This document shows positions 8,529 through 17,646 of a stretch of 64,000 nucleotides of DNA, one piece after another (position 1 is the stretch's first letter; each line of letters opens with the position of its first letter). The translations under genes and the position numbers were made by a program. The notes beneath the pieces are model-generated. The model saw nothing but the letters and a program-made list of their open reading frames with translations. It searched no databases and had not been told where the DNA came from. Source of the stretch: Flintibacter sp. KGMB00164 (GTDB taxonomy: Bacteria; Bacillota; Clostridia; Oscillospirales; Oscillospiraceae); NCBI RefSeq assembly GCF_008727735.1, contig NZ_CP044227.1, positions 868,001 to 932,000 of the forward strand. The letters are read 5' to 3'.

Positions 8529-9422
8529 ATGGAAATCCGCAAAATTTTCGTCGTCGGTTCCGGCCTGATGGGCAGCGGTATTGCCCAGACCGCCATTCAG
8601 TGCGGCTATGAAGTGATCCTGAATGACCAGAGCAAGGCCGCTCTGGAGCGCGGAGTGACCGGTATCACCAAGCGCCTGGAGCGTCTGGTGGAGAAGGGCA
8701 AGATGACAGCCGAGGAGAAGGACGACTGTCTGGCCCGCCTCACCACCTCCGTCAGCGTTCACGTGGCCTCCAATGTGGATCTGGTCATCGAGGCCATCTA
8801 CGAGAACCTGGAGGCTAAGCAGGCTATTTTCCAGCAGCTGGATAAGATCTGCGACAGCCGCACCATCTTTGCCTCCAACACCTCCTCTATCTCCATGACC
8901 AGCCTGGCTGCTGCCACCAGCCGTCCTGATCGCGTGGTTGGCCTGCACTTCTTCTCCCCCGTGCCCGTTATGAGCCTGGTGGAGATCGTCTACGGCCTGC
9001 GCACCTCTCAGGAGACCATCGACATCGTCACTGAGGTCGGTAAGCACATGGGCAAGCGTCCCATCCTGGCCAAGGATAAGCCCGGCTTCATCGTCAACCG
9101 TATGCTGCTGCCCATGCTCAACGAGGCCGTACAGGTTCTGGACGAGGACATCGGCTCCGTGGAAGACGTGGATGAGGGTATGCTCCGCGGCTGTAACCAC
9201 CCCATGGGCCCCCTGGCTCTGGCGGACATGATCGGCCTGGACATCCTGCTGGAGGTTATGGAGACCTTCTACATCGACCTGGGCGACACCAAGTACCGCC
9301 CCGCCCACCTGCTGCGCAAGATGGTGGCCGCCGGCTATCTGGGCCGGAAGTCCGGCGCTGGCTTCTATGTCTATGAGGAAGGCAAGAAGGTCGGCGTCAA
9401 CCCCGTGCTGGTTAAGGGCTGA
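8529..9422 (+). CDS. hbd: 3-hydroxybutyryl-CoA dehydrogenase
   Basis: NAD(P)-dependent reduction of acetoacetyl-CoA to 3-hydroxybutyryl-CoA, in the butyrate pathway. 297 residues from ATG 8529, which follows AAGGAG by seven bases. The Rossmann loop VVGSGLMGSG is at residues 8-17, NTSSIS lies in the middle, GLHFFSPVP carries the catalytic His (His140 by count), and the C-terminal dimer domain has KDKPGFIVNRML and HPMGPLALADMIGLD. Length and motifs are standard. It is a single-gene unit between a promoter (8419-8448) and a terminator (9464-9499); crt, thl and bcd/etf are not in this window. Confidence 0.95.
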   Translation: MEIRKIFVVGSGLMGSGIAQTAIQCGYEVILNDQSKAALERGVTGITKRLERLVEKGKMTAEEKDDCLARLTTSVSVHVASNVDLVIEAIYENLEAKQAIFQQLDKICDSRTIFASNTSSISMTSLAAATSRPDRVVGLHFFSPVPVMSLVEIVYGLRTSQETIDIVTEVGKHMGKRPILAKDKPGFIVNRMLLPMLNEAVQVLDEDIGSVEDVDEGMLRGCNHPMGPLALADMIGLDILLEVMETFYIDLGDTKYRPAHLLRKMVAAGYLGRKSGAGFYVYEEGKKVGVNPVLVKG

Positions 9423-9463
9423 TCCCCCTTTACCATAAATTCACTGTTTCCGCTCTGAACCGC

Positions 9464-9499
9464 TCCCTGGGGCTCCGCCGGGCCCCAGGGAATCTTTTT
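9464..9499 (+). terminator. hbd terminator
   Basis: Stem TCCCTGGGGC / GCCCCAGGGA (9464-9473 with 9482-9491) followed by ATCTTTTT. Confidence 0.85.
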
Positions 9500-9528
9500 G
9501 TGTTATCCCCTCGGAAAGGAGAACCTCT

Positions 9529-9987
9529 TTGGAACTGCGTGAATATTGCCCCCTGGACTGCCCGGAGCTGGCCCGGCTGTTCTACCAAACGGTGCATACT
9601 GCCAACGCCGTCGACTATACTCCCCAGCAGCTGGATGCCTGGGCGGACGGGCATACCGACCTGGCCGCATGGAACCGCTCTTTCCTCAGCCACTATACGC
9701 TGGTGGCCCAGCAGGAGGATCAGATCATCGGCTTTGGCGATATCTGTCGGGACGGCTATCTGGACCGGCTGTATGTGCATCCAGACTGGCAGCGCCAAGG
9801 CGTTGCCACAGCCCTGTGTGATCGGCTGGAGGCATGCTGCGGCGCATCCCGCCTGTATGCCCACGCATCCATCACAGCACTGCCCTTTTTTCAGGGGCGG
9901 GGCTACCAAATGGTGCAGGAGCGCCAAGTGGAGCGAAAAGGAATCCTGCTGACCAATTTTTTGGTGGAAAAGGAGCCGCGGCTCTGA
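9529..9987 (+). CDS. GNAT family N-acetyltransferase
   Basis: Acetyl-CoA-dependent acyltransferase of the GNAT fold, 152 aa. The family core is visible: beta strands 2-3 (LVAQQEDQIIGFGDI), the LDRLYVHPDWQRQGVATAL block that binds the acetyl-CoA pyrophosphate, and the C-terminal ALPFFQGRGYQMV. The substrate is unknown. The start is TTG at 9529, preceded by GGAAAGGAG; no ATG gives the intact first strand (MELREYCPLDCPEL). Expressed alone, ending at the terminator shared with metG. Confidence 0.8.
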   Translation: MELREYCPLDCPELARLFYQTVHTANAVDYTPQQLDAWADGHTDLAAWNRSFLSHYTLVAQQEDQIIGFGDICRDGYLDRLYVHPDWQRQGVATALCDRLEACCGASRLYAHASITALPFFQGRGYQMVQERQVERKGILLTNFLVEKEPRL

Positions 9988-10014
9988 ACGTGTTTCCAGC
10001 GCTTACATTTTAAT

Positions 10015-10051
10015 AAAAAATGCCGGACCTTTTTCAGGTCCGGCATTTTTT
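10015..10051. terminator. bidirectional terminator between the GNAT gene and metG
   Basis: AAAAAATGCCGGACC / GGTCCGGCATTTTTT across a 7-nt loop; T-rich on both strands, between convergent genes. Confidence 0.9.
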
Positions 10052-10054
10052 ATA

Positions 10055-12022
10055 TCAGCACATTTTTGCGCCCGCGGGGATCTTGTCATCCAGCATGACC
10101 AGGTTGAGACGCTCCTCACCCTTTTCGGTGTGGACGGCGGAGAGCAGCATGCCGCAGCTCTCCTGGCCCATCATCTTGCGGGGAGGAAGGTTGACGATGG
10201 CCATCAGGGTCTTGCCCACCAGCTCCTCAGGCTTATAGTACATGGCGATGCCGGAGAGGATCTGACGGTCCACGCCGGTGCCGTCGTCCAGGGTGAACTT
10301 CAGCAGCTTGTTGGACTTCTTCACATTCTCACAGGCCTTCACCTTGACCGCACGGAAATCGCTCTTGCAGAAGGTGTCAAAGTCGACCTTCTCCTCCAGC
10401 TGGGGCTCCAGCTCCAGAGCGGGCAGAGCGGCCTTCTTAGCCTCCTCAGCGGCCTTCTCCAGCTCCTCCAGCTCCTTGGCAGCGTCGATGCGGGGGAAGA
10501 GGTTGTCGCCCCGGGTGACGGTCACGTCAGCGGGCAGGCTGCCGAAGACAGCGGCGCTCTCCCAGGTGGAGCAGGCATCGCAGGCGCCGATCTGGCGCAG
10601 AATCTCAGCGGCGGAGGTGGGGATGAAGGGAGTCAGCAGGATGGCGCATACCCGCAGGGTCTCCAGCAGGTTATACATGACAGTGGCCAGACGCACGCCG
10701 TTGGCCTCCATGTCCTTGGCCAGCACCCAGGGGGCATTCTCATCGATATACTTGTTGGCCCGGGAAATGACCTTGAAGATCTCGCTCAGAGCGTTCTGGA
10801 AAGCATAGTGCTCCATCTGCTCCTCGTAGCGGCCGCGCAGGGCGGACACCATGGCGGTGAGCTCCTCATCCAGGGGGTCGGCCTGGCGCTCCTTGGGCAG
10901 AGTGCCGTTGAAGTACTTACCCACCATGGACACGGTGCGGCTCAGGAGGTTGCCCAGGTCGTTGGCCAGATCCACGTTGATGGTGTTGATGAGAGCCTCG
11001 TTGGAGAAGTTGCCGTCGGAGCCGAAGGGGAAGGTGCGCAGCAGGAAGAAACGCAGGGCGTCCACACCGAAGCGCTCAGCCAGGATATAGGGGTCCACCA
11101 CGTTGCCCTTGGACTTGGACATCTTGCCGCCGTCCAGCAGCAGCCAGCCGTGGCCAAACACCTTCTTGGGCAGAGGCATGTCCATGCTCATGAGCATGGC
11201 GGGCCAGATGATGGAGTGGAAGCGGACGATCTCCTTGCCCACAAAGTGGACGTCGGCGGGCCAGAACTTCTCATAGTCGTCGTACTTGTCGTTGAGGAAG
11301 CCCAGGGCGGTGGTGTAGTTGAACAGAGCGTCCACCCACACATAGACCACATGGCCGGGGTCAAAGTCTACGGGCACACCCCAGGTAAAGCTGGTGCGGG
11401 AGACGCACAGGTCCTCCAGGCCGGGCTTAATGAAGTTGTTGACCATCTCGTTGACACGGGAGCGGGGCTCCAGGAAGTCAGTGTCCTCCAGCAGGTGCTG
11501 GATGCGGTCAGCGTACTTGCTCAGACGGAAGAAGTAGGCCTCCTCCTTAGCGTCCTGAACCTCACGGCCGCAGTCGGGGCACTTGCCGTCCACCAGCTGG
11601 CTCTCAGTCCAGAAGGACTCACAGGGCTTGCAGTACTTGCCCACATACTCGCCCTTGTAGATGTCGCCCTTCTCGTACATCTTCTTGAAAATCTTCTGAA
11701 TGGCGGAGACGTGGTAGTCGTCGGTGGTGCGGATGAAGCGGTCATTGGAGATGTTCATCAGCTTCCACAGATCCAGCACGCCGCGCTCGCCGGTGACGAT
11801 CTTGTCCACAAACTCCTTGGGGGAGACGCCGGCCTCCTTGGCCTTGTCCTCAATCTTCTGGCCGTGCTCGTCGGTGCCGGTCAGAAACAGCACATCATAG
11901 CCGCACAGGCGCTTATAGCGGGCCATGGCGTCGGTGGCCACGGTGCAGTAGGTGTGGCCGATGTGGAGCTTATCGCTGGGGTAGTAGATAGGGGTCGTGA
12001 TATAAAAGCGTTTGCGTTCCAT
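10055..12022 (-). CDS. metG: methionyl-tRNA synthetase with C-terminal tRNA-binding domain
   Basis: Charges tRNA-Met with methionine in the cytoplasm. 655 residues from ATG 12022, which follows AGAGGAAG. The class I signature HIGH is at residues 20-23 and KMSKS near 300. A zinc knuckle, CKPC and CPDC around residues 127-150, lies in the connective-peptide region. An anticodon-binding helical domain follows, and the last 110 residues (FCKSDFRAVKVKACENVKKS, then NLPPRKMMG) form the EMAP-II-like tRNA-binding domain used for dimerisation. The nine-residue upstream extension is discarded. It is the last gene of a four-gene minus-strand cluster (mnmA, small membrane protein, membrane protein, metG). 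Confidence 0.97.
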   Translation of the reverse strand: MERKRFYITTPIYYPSDKLHIGHTYCTVATDAMARYKRLCGYDVLFLTGTDEHGQKIEDKAKEAGVSPKEFVDKIVTGERGVLDLWKLMNISNDRFIRTTDDYHVSAIQKIFKKMYEKGDIYKGEYVGKYCKPCESFWTESQLVDGKCPDCGREVQDAKEEAYFFRLSKYADRIQHLLEDTDFLEPRSRVNEMVNNFIKPGLEDLCVSRTSFTWGVPVDFDPGHVVYVWVDALFNYTTALGFLNDKYDDYEKFWPADVHFVGKEIVRFHSIIWPAMLMSMDMPLPKKVFGHGWLLLDGGKMSKSKGNVVDPYILAERFGVDALRFFLLRTFPFGSDGNFSNEALINTINVDLANDLGNLLSRTVSMVGKYFNGTLPKERQADPLDEELTAMVSALRGRYEEQMEHYAFQNALSEIFKVISRANKYIDENAPWVLAKDMEANGVRLATVMYNLLETLRVCAILLTPFIPTSAAEILRQIGACDACSTWESAAVFGSLPADVTVTRGDNLFPRIDAAKELEELEKAAEEAKKAALPALELEPQLEEKVDFDTFCKSDFRAVKVKACENVKKSNKLLKFTLDDGTGVDRQILSGIAMYYKPEELVGKTLMAIVNLPPRKMMGQESCGMLLSAVHTEKGEERLNLVMLDDKIPAGAKMC

Positions 12023-12042
12023 GATAATACTTCCTCTCGCTC

Positions 12043-12891
12043 TCAAATTGTTCCATTATCCATATCCTCCTGGGGCATTCGCGGACCCAGGGGAGTGGGA
12101 GAAAAGCGCCGGGCGGACAGAGCCGTCAGAGCGCCGAAGCTACACACAACAAAGGAGATTGCCAGCAGGGAATCAAACAGGGACAGGCGGTCAGCCAGAG
12201 CGGTAAGCCCAAAGTAGACGCCCATCACTGCAAAGACGGTAAAACTGCGGCAGCGGGGCCGGCGGTAGAAGAAAGCCGCCTGGCCGTGGAGAGCCAGCAG
12301 CAGGAAAACCGCGGCCAGCAGGGGAACAAAGGAATTAAGCAGGACCGGGTCACTGGAATAGACCTGGTAGAGCCGAATGAGCCAGGGCAAAGCGGCGTAG
12401 GCGGGCAGAGTAGCTGCCAGACGGACCTGCTCACCGGACAGTGCCCGGTAGTTGGATTTTCCAAGCACCAGAGAGCCGATAGCACCGGCCACACAGCCCA
12501 GAATGGAAAGACCCAGCGCCGCAGGCAGCAGATGCCGGGAGGGATCAGCCTGCCAGGCCTGCAGATCCTCCATCAGCTGAGGAACGCCGGCAGCTGCCGA
12601 GACCAGAAAGCCCATGCCTGCCACCACCATAAGGGTCATATAACCGGTGGAGGAACACTGGAAGGCACGGTCGGCTTCCTCTTCCGAAATGGTCCGACCG
12701 CCAGAGCACAGGACCAGTGCCAAAACGGCAACGACCGCCGTCAGGGCCAGCAGGGCCCAGGTGGCGGGAGCGCCGTGGGTAAACAGGTTGGTCGTGGGGT
12801 CCAGCGCCGAGGAGCGCTGCCACAGCCGTACTGCAAAGCCCGCCGCGCCGCCCACCAGGGCAAGAGCGGGCAGGGCAAAGTCTTTTCTCAT
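12043..12891 (-). CDS. polytopic membrane protein, function unknown
   Basis: A 282-residue hydrophobic protein with about seven or eight membrane segments, beginning MRKDFALPALALVGGAAGFA at ATG 12891 behind TTAGGAGG. Short polar loops include a RTISEEEADRAFQ stretch (about residue 68). I do not recognise a family. The stop is 20 bases before metG on the same strand, so cotranscription is likely, though a role in aminoacylation is not implied. The longer frame to 12945 has no ribosome binding site. Confidence 0.65.
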   Translation of the reverse strand: MRKDFALPALALVGGAAGFAVRLWQRSSALDPTTNLFTHGAPATWALLALTAVVAVLALVLCSGGRTISEEEADRAFQCSSTGYMTLMVVAGMGFLVSAAAGVPQLMEDLQAWQADPSRHLLPAALGLSILGCVAGAIGSLVLGKSNYRALSGEQVRLAATLPAYAALPWLIRLYQVYSSDPVLLNSFVPLLAAVFLLLALHGQAAFFYRRPRCRSFTVFAVMGVYFGLTALADRLSLFDSLLAISFVVCSFGALTALSARRFSPTPLGPRMPQEDMDNGTI

Positions 12892-13013
12892 GATTGGCCT
12901 CCTAAACCAGGGGACAGAGGGGTCTGTCCAGGGATAACTATCCAATTATATATTACCCAACTGGAAAATACAAGGGCAATGCGCGCAGAATTCCCCTTGT
13001 CCAGAGGAGTGGG

Positions 13014-13316
13014 TCACAGTCTGGGACGTCCCTGAGAGCCGCCGCCCGGTTTGCGGAACTGGAGATACATGGCTACCACCAGGGCCACCAGAGCCGCAAT
13101 GCTGATGATCAGGGAGACTGCTCCAGACAGAAGCCCCATGCGCAGCAGAATTTCCGAGATGGCCAGACAGATCAATGCGACAAGCAGCAAATTGCGGGCA
13201 GTGGGATTCATCCGCTTCCGGGTGCCGTCAGTAGCAAATTCTGATTCCGCCACGGGAGCGGTGGTGTAACCGCGCTTTCCCTGAGGATGGCGCTTTTTAT
13301 GTTTCGTTTTGCTCAT
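13014..13316 (-). CDS. small two-TM membrane protein, function unknown
   Basis: 100 residues from ATG 13316. The first 45 residues are very basic (MSKTKHKKRHPQGKRG, later TRKRMNP) and the rest forms two membrane helices (LLLVALICLAISEILL and SLIISIAALVALVVAMYL) with a Gly/Arg-rich end. The basic cytosolic head could meet nucleic acid or membrane lipid; that is a guess. The ribosome binding site GGAGAAG lies in the last codons of mnmA, whose stop is two bases upstream, so the two are translationally linked. A TTG two codons earlier is less likely. Confidence 0.65.
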   Translation of the reverse strand: MSKTKHKKRHPQGKRGYTTAPVAESEFATDGTRKRMNPTARNLLLVALICLAISEILLRMGLLSGAVSLIISIAALVALVVAMYLQFRKPGGGSQGRPRL

Positions 13317-13318
13317 AG

Positions 13319-14404
13319 TCAATCTTCTCCTGACAAAATGATGCCGCCGCCCAGCACCACGTCGTCCTGGTAAAAGACCACCGACTGGCCGGGAGTAATG
13401 GCGCGCTGGGGTTCTTGGAAGGTGAGCCGGGCGGTGTCCGGACCGGTCTGCTCCAGGATGGCGGGCTGCTCCGTCATGCGGTAGCGTACTTTGGCCATCA
13501 CCTGGATGGGCTGGTCCAGCCGCTCCATGGCAATGAGATTGAGTTGTCCGGCAGTTAGGCTGCGGTGAAACAGGGCGGCGTTGGAGCCCAGGGTGACGGT
13601 GTTGTCCTGGGGGCTGAGCCCGGTCACATACAGTCGGCCCTGGTTGGAGGATACCCCCAGCCCCCGCCGCTGGCCCAGGGTATAGTGGATGATGCCCTGG
13701 TGGCGGCCCAGAACGTTGCCCTGGGGATCGACAAAGTCACCTGACGGATAGTGTTTCCCGGTGTGGTGACAAATAAAGGAGGCATAGTCTCCGTCCGGGA
13801 CAAAGCAGATGTCCTGACTGTCGTTTTTCCGGGCGCTGACAAGCCCCTGTTCCAGGGCGATAGCGCGGATCTCCTCTTTGGAGAGCCGTCCAAGGGGGAA
13901 GCGGGTGGCGGCCAGCTGCTGCTGGGTGAGGGTCCAAAGCACATAGCTCTGGTCCTTATCTGGGTGGAGGGCCTTTTTCAGCAGCCAGCGTCCGGAGCCG
14001 GAATCCTGTTCCACCTGGGCGTAGTGGCCGGTGGCCAGCAGAGGACACCCCATCTCCTGGGCTGCCTGGAGCAGGGCACCGAATTTAATTGCCCGGTTAC
14101 ACAGCACACAGGGATTGGGAGTCTGGCCCTGTTCATAGGCCTGGACGAAGGGATCCATCACCTCACGGCGGAAGGATTCCGACAGATCCAGGGTGTGGTG
14201 AGAGATACCCAGGCGCTGGGCCACCGCCTGGGCGTCGGCCACATCCCGGGCGGTGTGGCACTGGGAACGCTGGTCGGGGGGCAGGGCGTCGGGCGAGAAC
14301 AAGGACATGGTAAAGCCAACAGGATCGTAGCCTGCCTGCTGTAAGAGCCAGACAGCGGTGGAACTGTCCACACCGCCGCTCATGGCTGCCGCAATGGGAT
14401 TCAA
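13319..14404 (-). CDS. mnmA: tRNA-specific 2-thiouridylase MnmA
   Basis: Makes the 2-thio group of the wobble uridine in tRNA-Lys, -Glu and -Gln. 361 residues: PP-loop SGGVDSS at residues 9-15, the NPCVLCN segment with the first catalytic Cys near residue 100, NDSQDICFV with the second near 198, and LGQRRGLGV in the C-terminal part. The start is TTG at 14404, seven bases after a full AAGGAGG; the next ATG would begin directly at the PP-loop and remove the first strand. First gene of the cluster that ends with metG. thiI, the other tRNA thiolase, is at 58-59 kb. Confidence 0.95.
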   Translation of the reverse strand: MNPIAAAMSGGVDSSTAVWLLQQAGYDPVGFTMSLFSPDALPPDQRSQCHTARDVADAQAVAQRLGISHHTLDLSESFRREVMDPFVQAYEQGQTPNPCVLCNRAIKFGALLQAAQEMGCPLLATGHYAQVEQDSGSGRWLLKKALHPDKDQSYVLWTLTQQQLAATRFPLGRLSKEEIRAIALEQGLVSARKNDSQDICFVPDGDYASFICHHTGKHYPSGDFVDPQGNVLGRHQGIIHYTLGQRRGLGVSSNQGRLYVTGLSPQDNTVTLGSNAALFHRSLTAGQLNLIAMERLDQPIQVMAKVRYRMTEQPAILEQTGPDTARLTFQEPQRAITPGQSVVFYQDDVVLGGGIILSGED

Positions 14405-14697
14405 AGGGTAACCTCCTTAAAAGCCGCCGGGCGGCCGGTAAAATCAAGGGGAAGTATACCATATTTTGTCCTTATACGCAACCGAAAGCCCATTGCGGCG
14501 GGAAAAATTGGGGAGAAGAGTGTATGAAATGTTCCAGCGTGGCAAACTGCACAAAGAGGAATAATCTGTGGAAAAGGAAGAAACCAGGCCTGGAATCGAC
14601 AAAATATGCGAAAAGAGCTCCCAGAGAGCCGTATATAGGATGGATATTTTCCAGAAAAAATACATCTGGTATTTGCGGCCTGAAAAACTGACGAAAA

Positions 14698-14713
14698 CCA
14701 CTATATCTAGTGG
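14698..14713. promoter_or_regulatory. NrdR-box-like palindrome
   Basis: CCACTATATCTAGTGG, a 16-bp inverted repeat that resembles the ATP-cone repressor NrdR consensus (CACTATAT-type half sites). It overlaps the -35 of the nrdD promoter, as expected of a repressor site. A second clear box at the usual 31-32 bp spacing is not obvious; only a weak match overlaps the -10. Confidence 0.6.
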
Positions 14714-14740
14714 ACAGCCTGTGGGGGCTATGCTATAATC
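14711..14740 (+). promoter_or_regulatory. nrdD promoter
   Basis: -35 TGGACA (14711-14716), 18-bp spacer, extended -10 TGCTATAAT with core 14735-14740; about 80 nt before the nrdD start. Confidence 0.7.
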
Positions 14741-14820
14741 AACACCCGGTGTCACATTTTTGACTACGATCTCAGACCGTTTTATTTGATAGATCCAATT
14801 ACAAGAGAAGGAGAGCACCT

Positions 14821-16959
14821 ATGAGAGCCCTTATGAAAGTTGTCAAGCGGGACGGTTCCGTTGTGGACTACGACCGCAGCAAGATCATCACCGCAATCCA
14901 GAAGGCGAACGCCGAGGTCTCCGAGGAGGAGCAGCTGAGCCTGGACCGGATCGAGGCCATTGTCAGCCGCATTGAGGATCTGGGCCGGGATAAGCTGCCC
15001 GTGGAGGAGATCCAGGACCTGGTGGAGCAGGGCCTGGTAAATGAGAACAAGTTCTATCTGGCCAAGACTTACATTATCTACCGTTATACCCGGGCTCTGG
15101 TGCGCAAGCAGAACACGACCGATGAGTCCATCCTCTCCCTGCTGCGCAATGAGAATAAGGAGCTGGCCGAGGAGAACTCCAATAAGAACACCATGATCGC
15201 CGCCACTCAGCGCGACTACATTGCCGGCGAGGTGAGCCGGGACCTGACCCGCCGCATCCTGCTGCCTGAGTATATCTCCAAGGCTCACGACGAGGGCGCC
15301 ATCCACTTCCACGACGCTGACTACTTTATCCAGCCCATCTTCAACTGCTGCCTCATCAACATCGGCGACATGCTGGACAACGGCACCGTGATGAACGGTA
15401 AGCTCATTGAGTCCCCCAAGAGCTTCCAGGTGGCCTGCACCGTCACCACTCAGATCATTGCCTGCGTGGCCTCCAACCAGTACGGTGGTCAGAGCGTGGA
15501 TATGAGCCACCTGGGCAAGTATCTGCGCCGCAGCCGGGAGAAGTTCCGCAAGCACATCTCCTATGAGTGCGCCGGCCTGGTGGACGAGGCGACTGTGGAG
15601 CGTCTGGTGGATGACCGGGTGCGGGACGAGCTCAAGAGCGGTGTGCAGACCATCCAGTATCAGATCAACACCCTCATGACCACCAATGGTCAGTCCCCCT
15701 TCGTCACCCTGTTCCTCAATCTCCAGGAGGGCGACCCCTACCTGGAGGAGAACGCCATGATCGTGGAAGAGGTGCTGCGCCAGCGTCTGGAGGGCATCAA
15801 GAACGAGAAGGGTGTGTATATCACTCCCGCTTTCCCCAAGCTGGTCTACGTGCTGGACGAGCACAACTGCCTCAAGGGCGGCAAGTACGACTATATCACC
15901 GAGCTGGCCGTCAAGTGCTCCGCCAAGCGGATGTACCCCGACTATATCTCTGCCAAGAAGATGCGGGAAAACTACGAGGGCAACGTGTTCTCTCCCATGG
16001 GCTGCCGCTCCTTCCTGTCTCCCTGGAAGGACGAGAACGGCAACTACAAGTTTGAGGGCCGCTTCAACCAGGGCGTGGTCTCCCTGAATCTGCCCCAGAT
16101 TGGTATTCTGGCCGGTGGAAACGAGGAGAAGTTCTGGTCCTTGCTGGATGAGCGGCTGCAGCTGTGCTTTGAGGCTCTGATGTGCCGCCATGAGGCCCTG
16201 AAGAACGTCCACTCCGACTCCAGCCCCATCCACTGGCAGTACGGCGCCATTGCCCGCCTGCCCAAGGGTGCGCCCATTGAGCCTCTGCTCTACGGCGGCT
16301 ACTCCTCCATCTCTCTGGGCTACATCGGCCTTTATGAGGTGACCAAGCTCATGAAGGGAGTCAGCCACACCCAGCCCGGCGGCCAGGAGTTTGCCCAGAA
16401 GGTGATGGCCCGGCTGCGCAAGGCCTGCGACGACTGGAAGGCGGAGACCAACATTGGCTTCGCTCTCTACGGCACTCCCGCTGAGAGCCTGTGCTACCGC
16501 TTCGCCCGCATCGACAAGGAGCGCTTCGGTTCCATTCCTGATGTGACCGATAAGGGCTACTACACCAACAGCTATCACGTGGATGTGCGGGAGCACATCG
16601 ACGCCTTCGACAAGTTTACCTTTGAGAGCCAGTTCCAGAAGATCTCCACCGGCGGCTGTATCTCCTATGTGGAGATCCCCAACATGCGCCACAATCTGGA
16701 GGCCCTGAAGGAGGTTGTCAAGTTCATCTACGACAACATCCAGTACGCCGAGTTCAACACCAAGAGCGACTACTGCCAGTGCTGCGGCTACGACGGAGAG
16801 ATCACCATCAACGATGATTTCCAGTGGGAGTGCCCCGTCTGCCACAACACTGACCAGAGCAAGATGAACGTCACCCGCCGTACCTGCGGTTATCTGGGGG
16901 AGAACTACTGGAATGTAGGTAAGACGAAGGAAATCAAATCCCGCGTTCTGCACCTTTGA
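14821..16959 (+). CDS. nrdD: anaerobic ribonucleoside-triphosphate reductase
   Basis: Class III glycyl-radical enzyme that makes deoxyribonucleotides without oxygen. 712 residues: N-terminal ATP-cone (MRALMKVVKRDGSVVDYDRS, to about 95) for allosteric control, a ten-stranded barrel core with SPMGCRSFLSPW, then a four-Cys zinc site (CQCCGYDGE and CPVCHN), and the radical site RTCGYLG, with Gly690 by count. ATG at 14821 follows GAAGGAGAG. The activase gene nrdG follows 160 bp downstream, with a structured repeat between them. Control by NrdR is suggested by the upstream palindrome. Confidence 0.96.
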   Translation: MRALMKVVKRDGSVVDYDRSKIITAIQKANAEVSEEEQLSLDRIEAIVSRIEDLGRDKLPVEEIQDLVEQGLVNENKFYLAKTYIIYRYTRALVRKQNTTDESILSLLRNENKELAEENSNKNTMIAATQRDYIAGEVSRDLTRRILLPEYISKAHDEGAIHFHDADYFIQPIFNCCLINIGDMLDNGTVMNGKLIESPKSFQVACTVTTQIIACVASNQYGGQSVDMSHLGKYLRRSREKFRKHISYECAGLVDEATVERLVDDRVRDELKSGVQTIQYQINTLMTTNGQSPFVTLFLNLQEGDPYLEENAMIVEEVLRQRLEGIKNEKGVYITPAFPKLVYVLDEHNCLKGGKYDYITELAVKCSAKRMYPDYISAKKMRENYEGNVFSPMGCRSFLSPWKDENGNYKFEGRFNQGVVSLNLPQIGILAGGNEEKFWSLLDERLQLCFEALMCRHEALKNVHSDSSPIHWQYGAIARLPKGAPIEPLLYGGYSSISLGYIGLYEVTKLMKGVSHTQPGGQEFAQKVMARLRKACDDWKAETNIGFALYGTPAESLCYRFARIDKERFGSIPDVTDKGYYTNSYHVDVREHIDAFDKFTFESQFQKISTGGCISYVEIPNMRHNLEALKEVVKFIYDNIQYAEFNTKSDYCQCCGYDGEITINDDFQWECPVCHNTDQSKMNVTRRTCGYLGENYWNVGKTKEIKSRVLHL

Positions 16960-16960
16960 T

Positions 16961-17014
16961 CCGCTTTCTTGAAAGAAAGCTTGGCAAAGAACTTCCTGCA
17001 AAGCTGCGCTTTGC
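16961..17014 (+). repeat. structured repeat element, copy A
   Basis: Starts one base after the nrdD stop. Order: hairpin GCTTTCTT-GA-AAGAAAGC, linker TTGGCAAAGAACTTCCT, hairpin GCAAAG-CTGCG-CTTTGC. The first 39 bp (16961-16999) are identical to the reverse complement of 43964-44002. A further inverted repeat rich in GC (TGCCCTCC / GGAGGGCA, about 17022-17053) and TATTTTT follow and may terminate nrdD. Confidence 0.8.
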
Positions 17015-17118
17015 CTCTCCGTGCCCTCCGGCCGCTGCACGGCTGGAGGGCACAGTATTTTTAAAGAAAATCATCTTTATGTTTCCGCCTGGGCGGAAAT
17101 GCTGTGAGGCTGAAAACT

Positions 17119-17643
17119 ATGAACTATGCTGACATCCGGCCCATCGATGTGGCCAACGGCCCGGGTATCCGGGTTTCCCTGTTTGTCTCCGGCTGCACCC
17201 ACGCCTGCCCGGAGTGCTTTAACCCCGAGGCCTGGGACTTCCAGTATGGAGCGCCCTTTGGCCCGGAGCAGGTGGAACAGATCCTCTCCGCGCTGGGCAA
17301 GTCCTATGTGCGGGGACTATCCCTGCTGGGTGGCGAACCCTTCCACCCTAACAATCAGAAGACGGTGCTGGAACTGGTCAAGCAAGTCCGACAGCAGTAT
17401 CCCCAGAAGGATATCTGGTGCTACACCGGCTACCTCTTTGAGGATCTGGCTGCCGGAAAGGTGGGGGACTATGGCCGTGCTCTGCTGGAACAGCTGGATG
17501 TGCTGGTGGACGGTCCCTTTGTCATCGCCCAGAAAAATCTGAGCCTGCGCTTCCGTGGCTCCTCCAACCAGCGTATTTTGGAGGTTCAGCCCTCTTTGGA
17601 GCAGGGCGAACCGGTGCTGTGGGACGAGGCCAGTGTGGAATAA
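17119..17643 (+). CDS. nrdG: anaerobic ribonucleotide reductase activating protein
   Basis: Radical SAM activase that installs the glycyl radical on NrdD. 174 residues from ATG 17119, behind GAGG; the N-terminus MNYADIRPIDVANGPGIRVS is the family norm, so the GTG at 17104 is not preferred. The [4Fe-4S] motif is CTHACPEC (CxxxCxxC, about residues 26-33). LSLLGGEPF and the ILEVQPSL end also fit. Translated from the strand of nrdD, 159 bp after its stop; the repeat element lies between them, so the NrdD:NrdG ratio may be set there. Confidence 0.93.
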   Translation: MNYADIRPIDVANGPGIRVSLFVSGCTHACPECFNPEAWDFQYGAPFGPEQVEQILSALGKSYVRGLSLLGGEPFHPNNQKTVLELVKQVRQQYPQKDIWCYTGYLFEDLAAGKVGDYGRALLEQLDVLVDGPFVIAQKNLSLRFRGSSNQRILEVQPSLEQGEPVLWDEASVE

Positions 17644-17646
17644 GAA

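Larger units (their letters stand above)
14405..14820. other. 416-bp intergenic region between mnmA and nrdD
   Basis: Contains the nrdD promoter and the palindrome described separately, and presumably the mnmA promoter. An open frame on the minus strand (14444-14818) lacks a ribosome binding site and crosses the promoter. AT content is higher than in the flanking genes. Confidence 0.6.

Noticed and set aside
10130-12217. 695-codon open frame opposite metG
   Set aside because: Shadow of metG; low-complexity product.
14444-14818. 124-codon frame in the nrdD control region
   Set aside because: No ribosome site; crosses promoter and palindrome; product has no domain look.
14782-17040. 752-codon open frame opposite nrdD
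   Set aside because: Shadow of nrdD; no ribosome site or motif.
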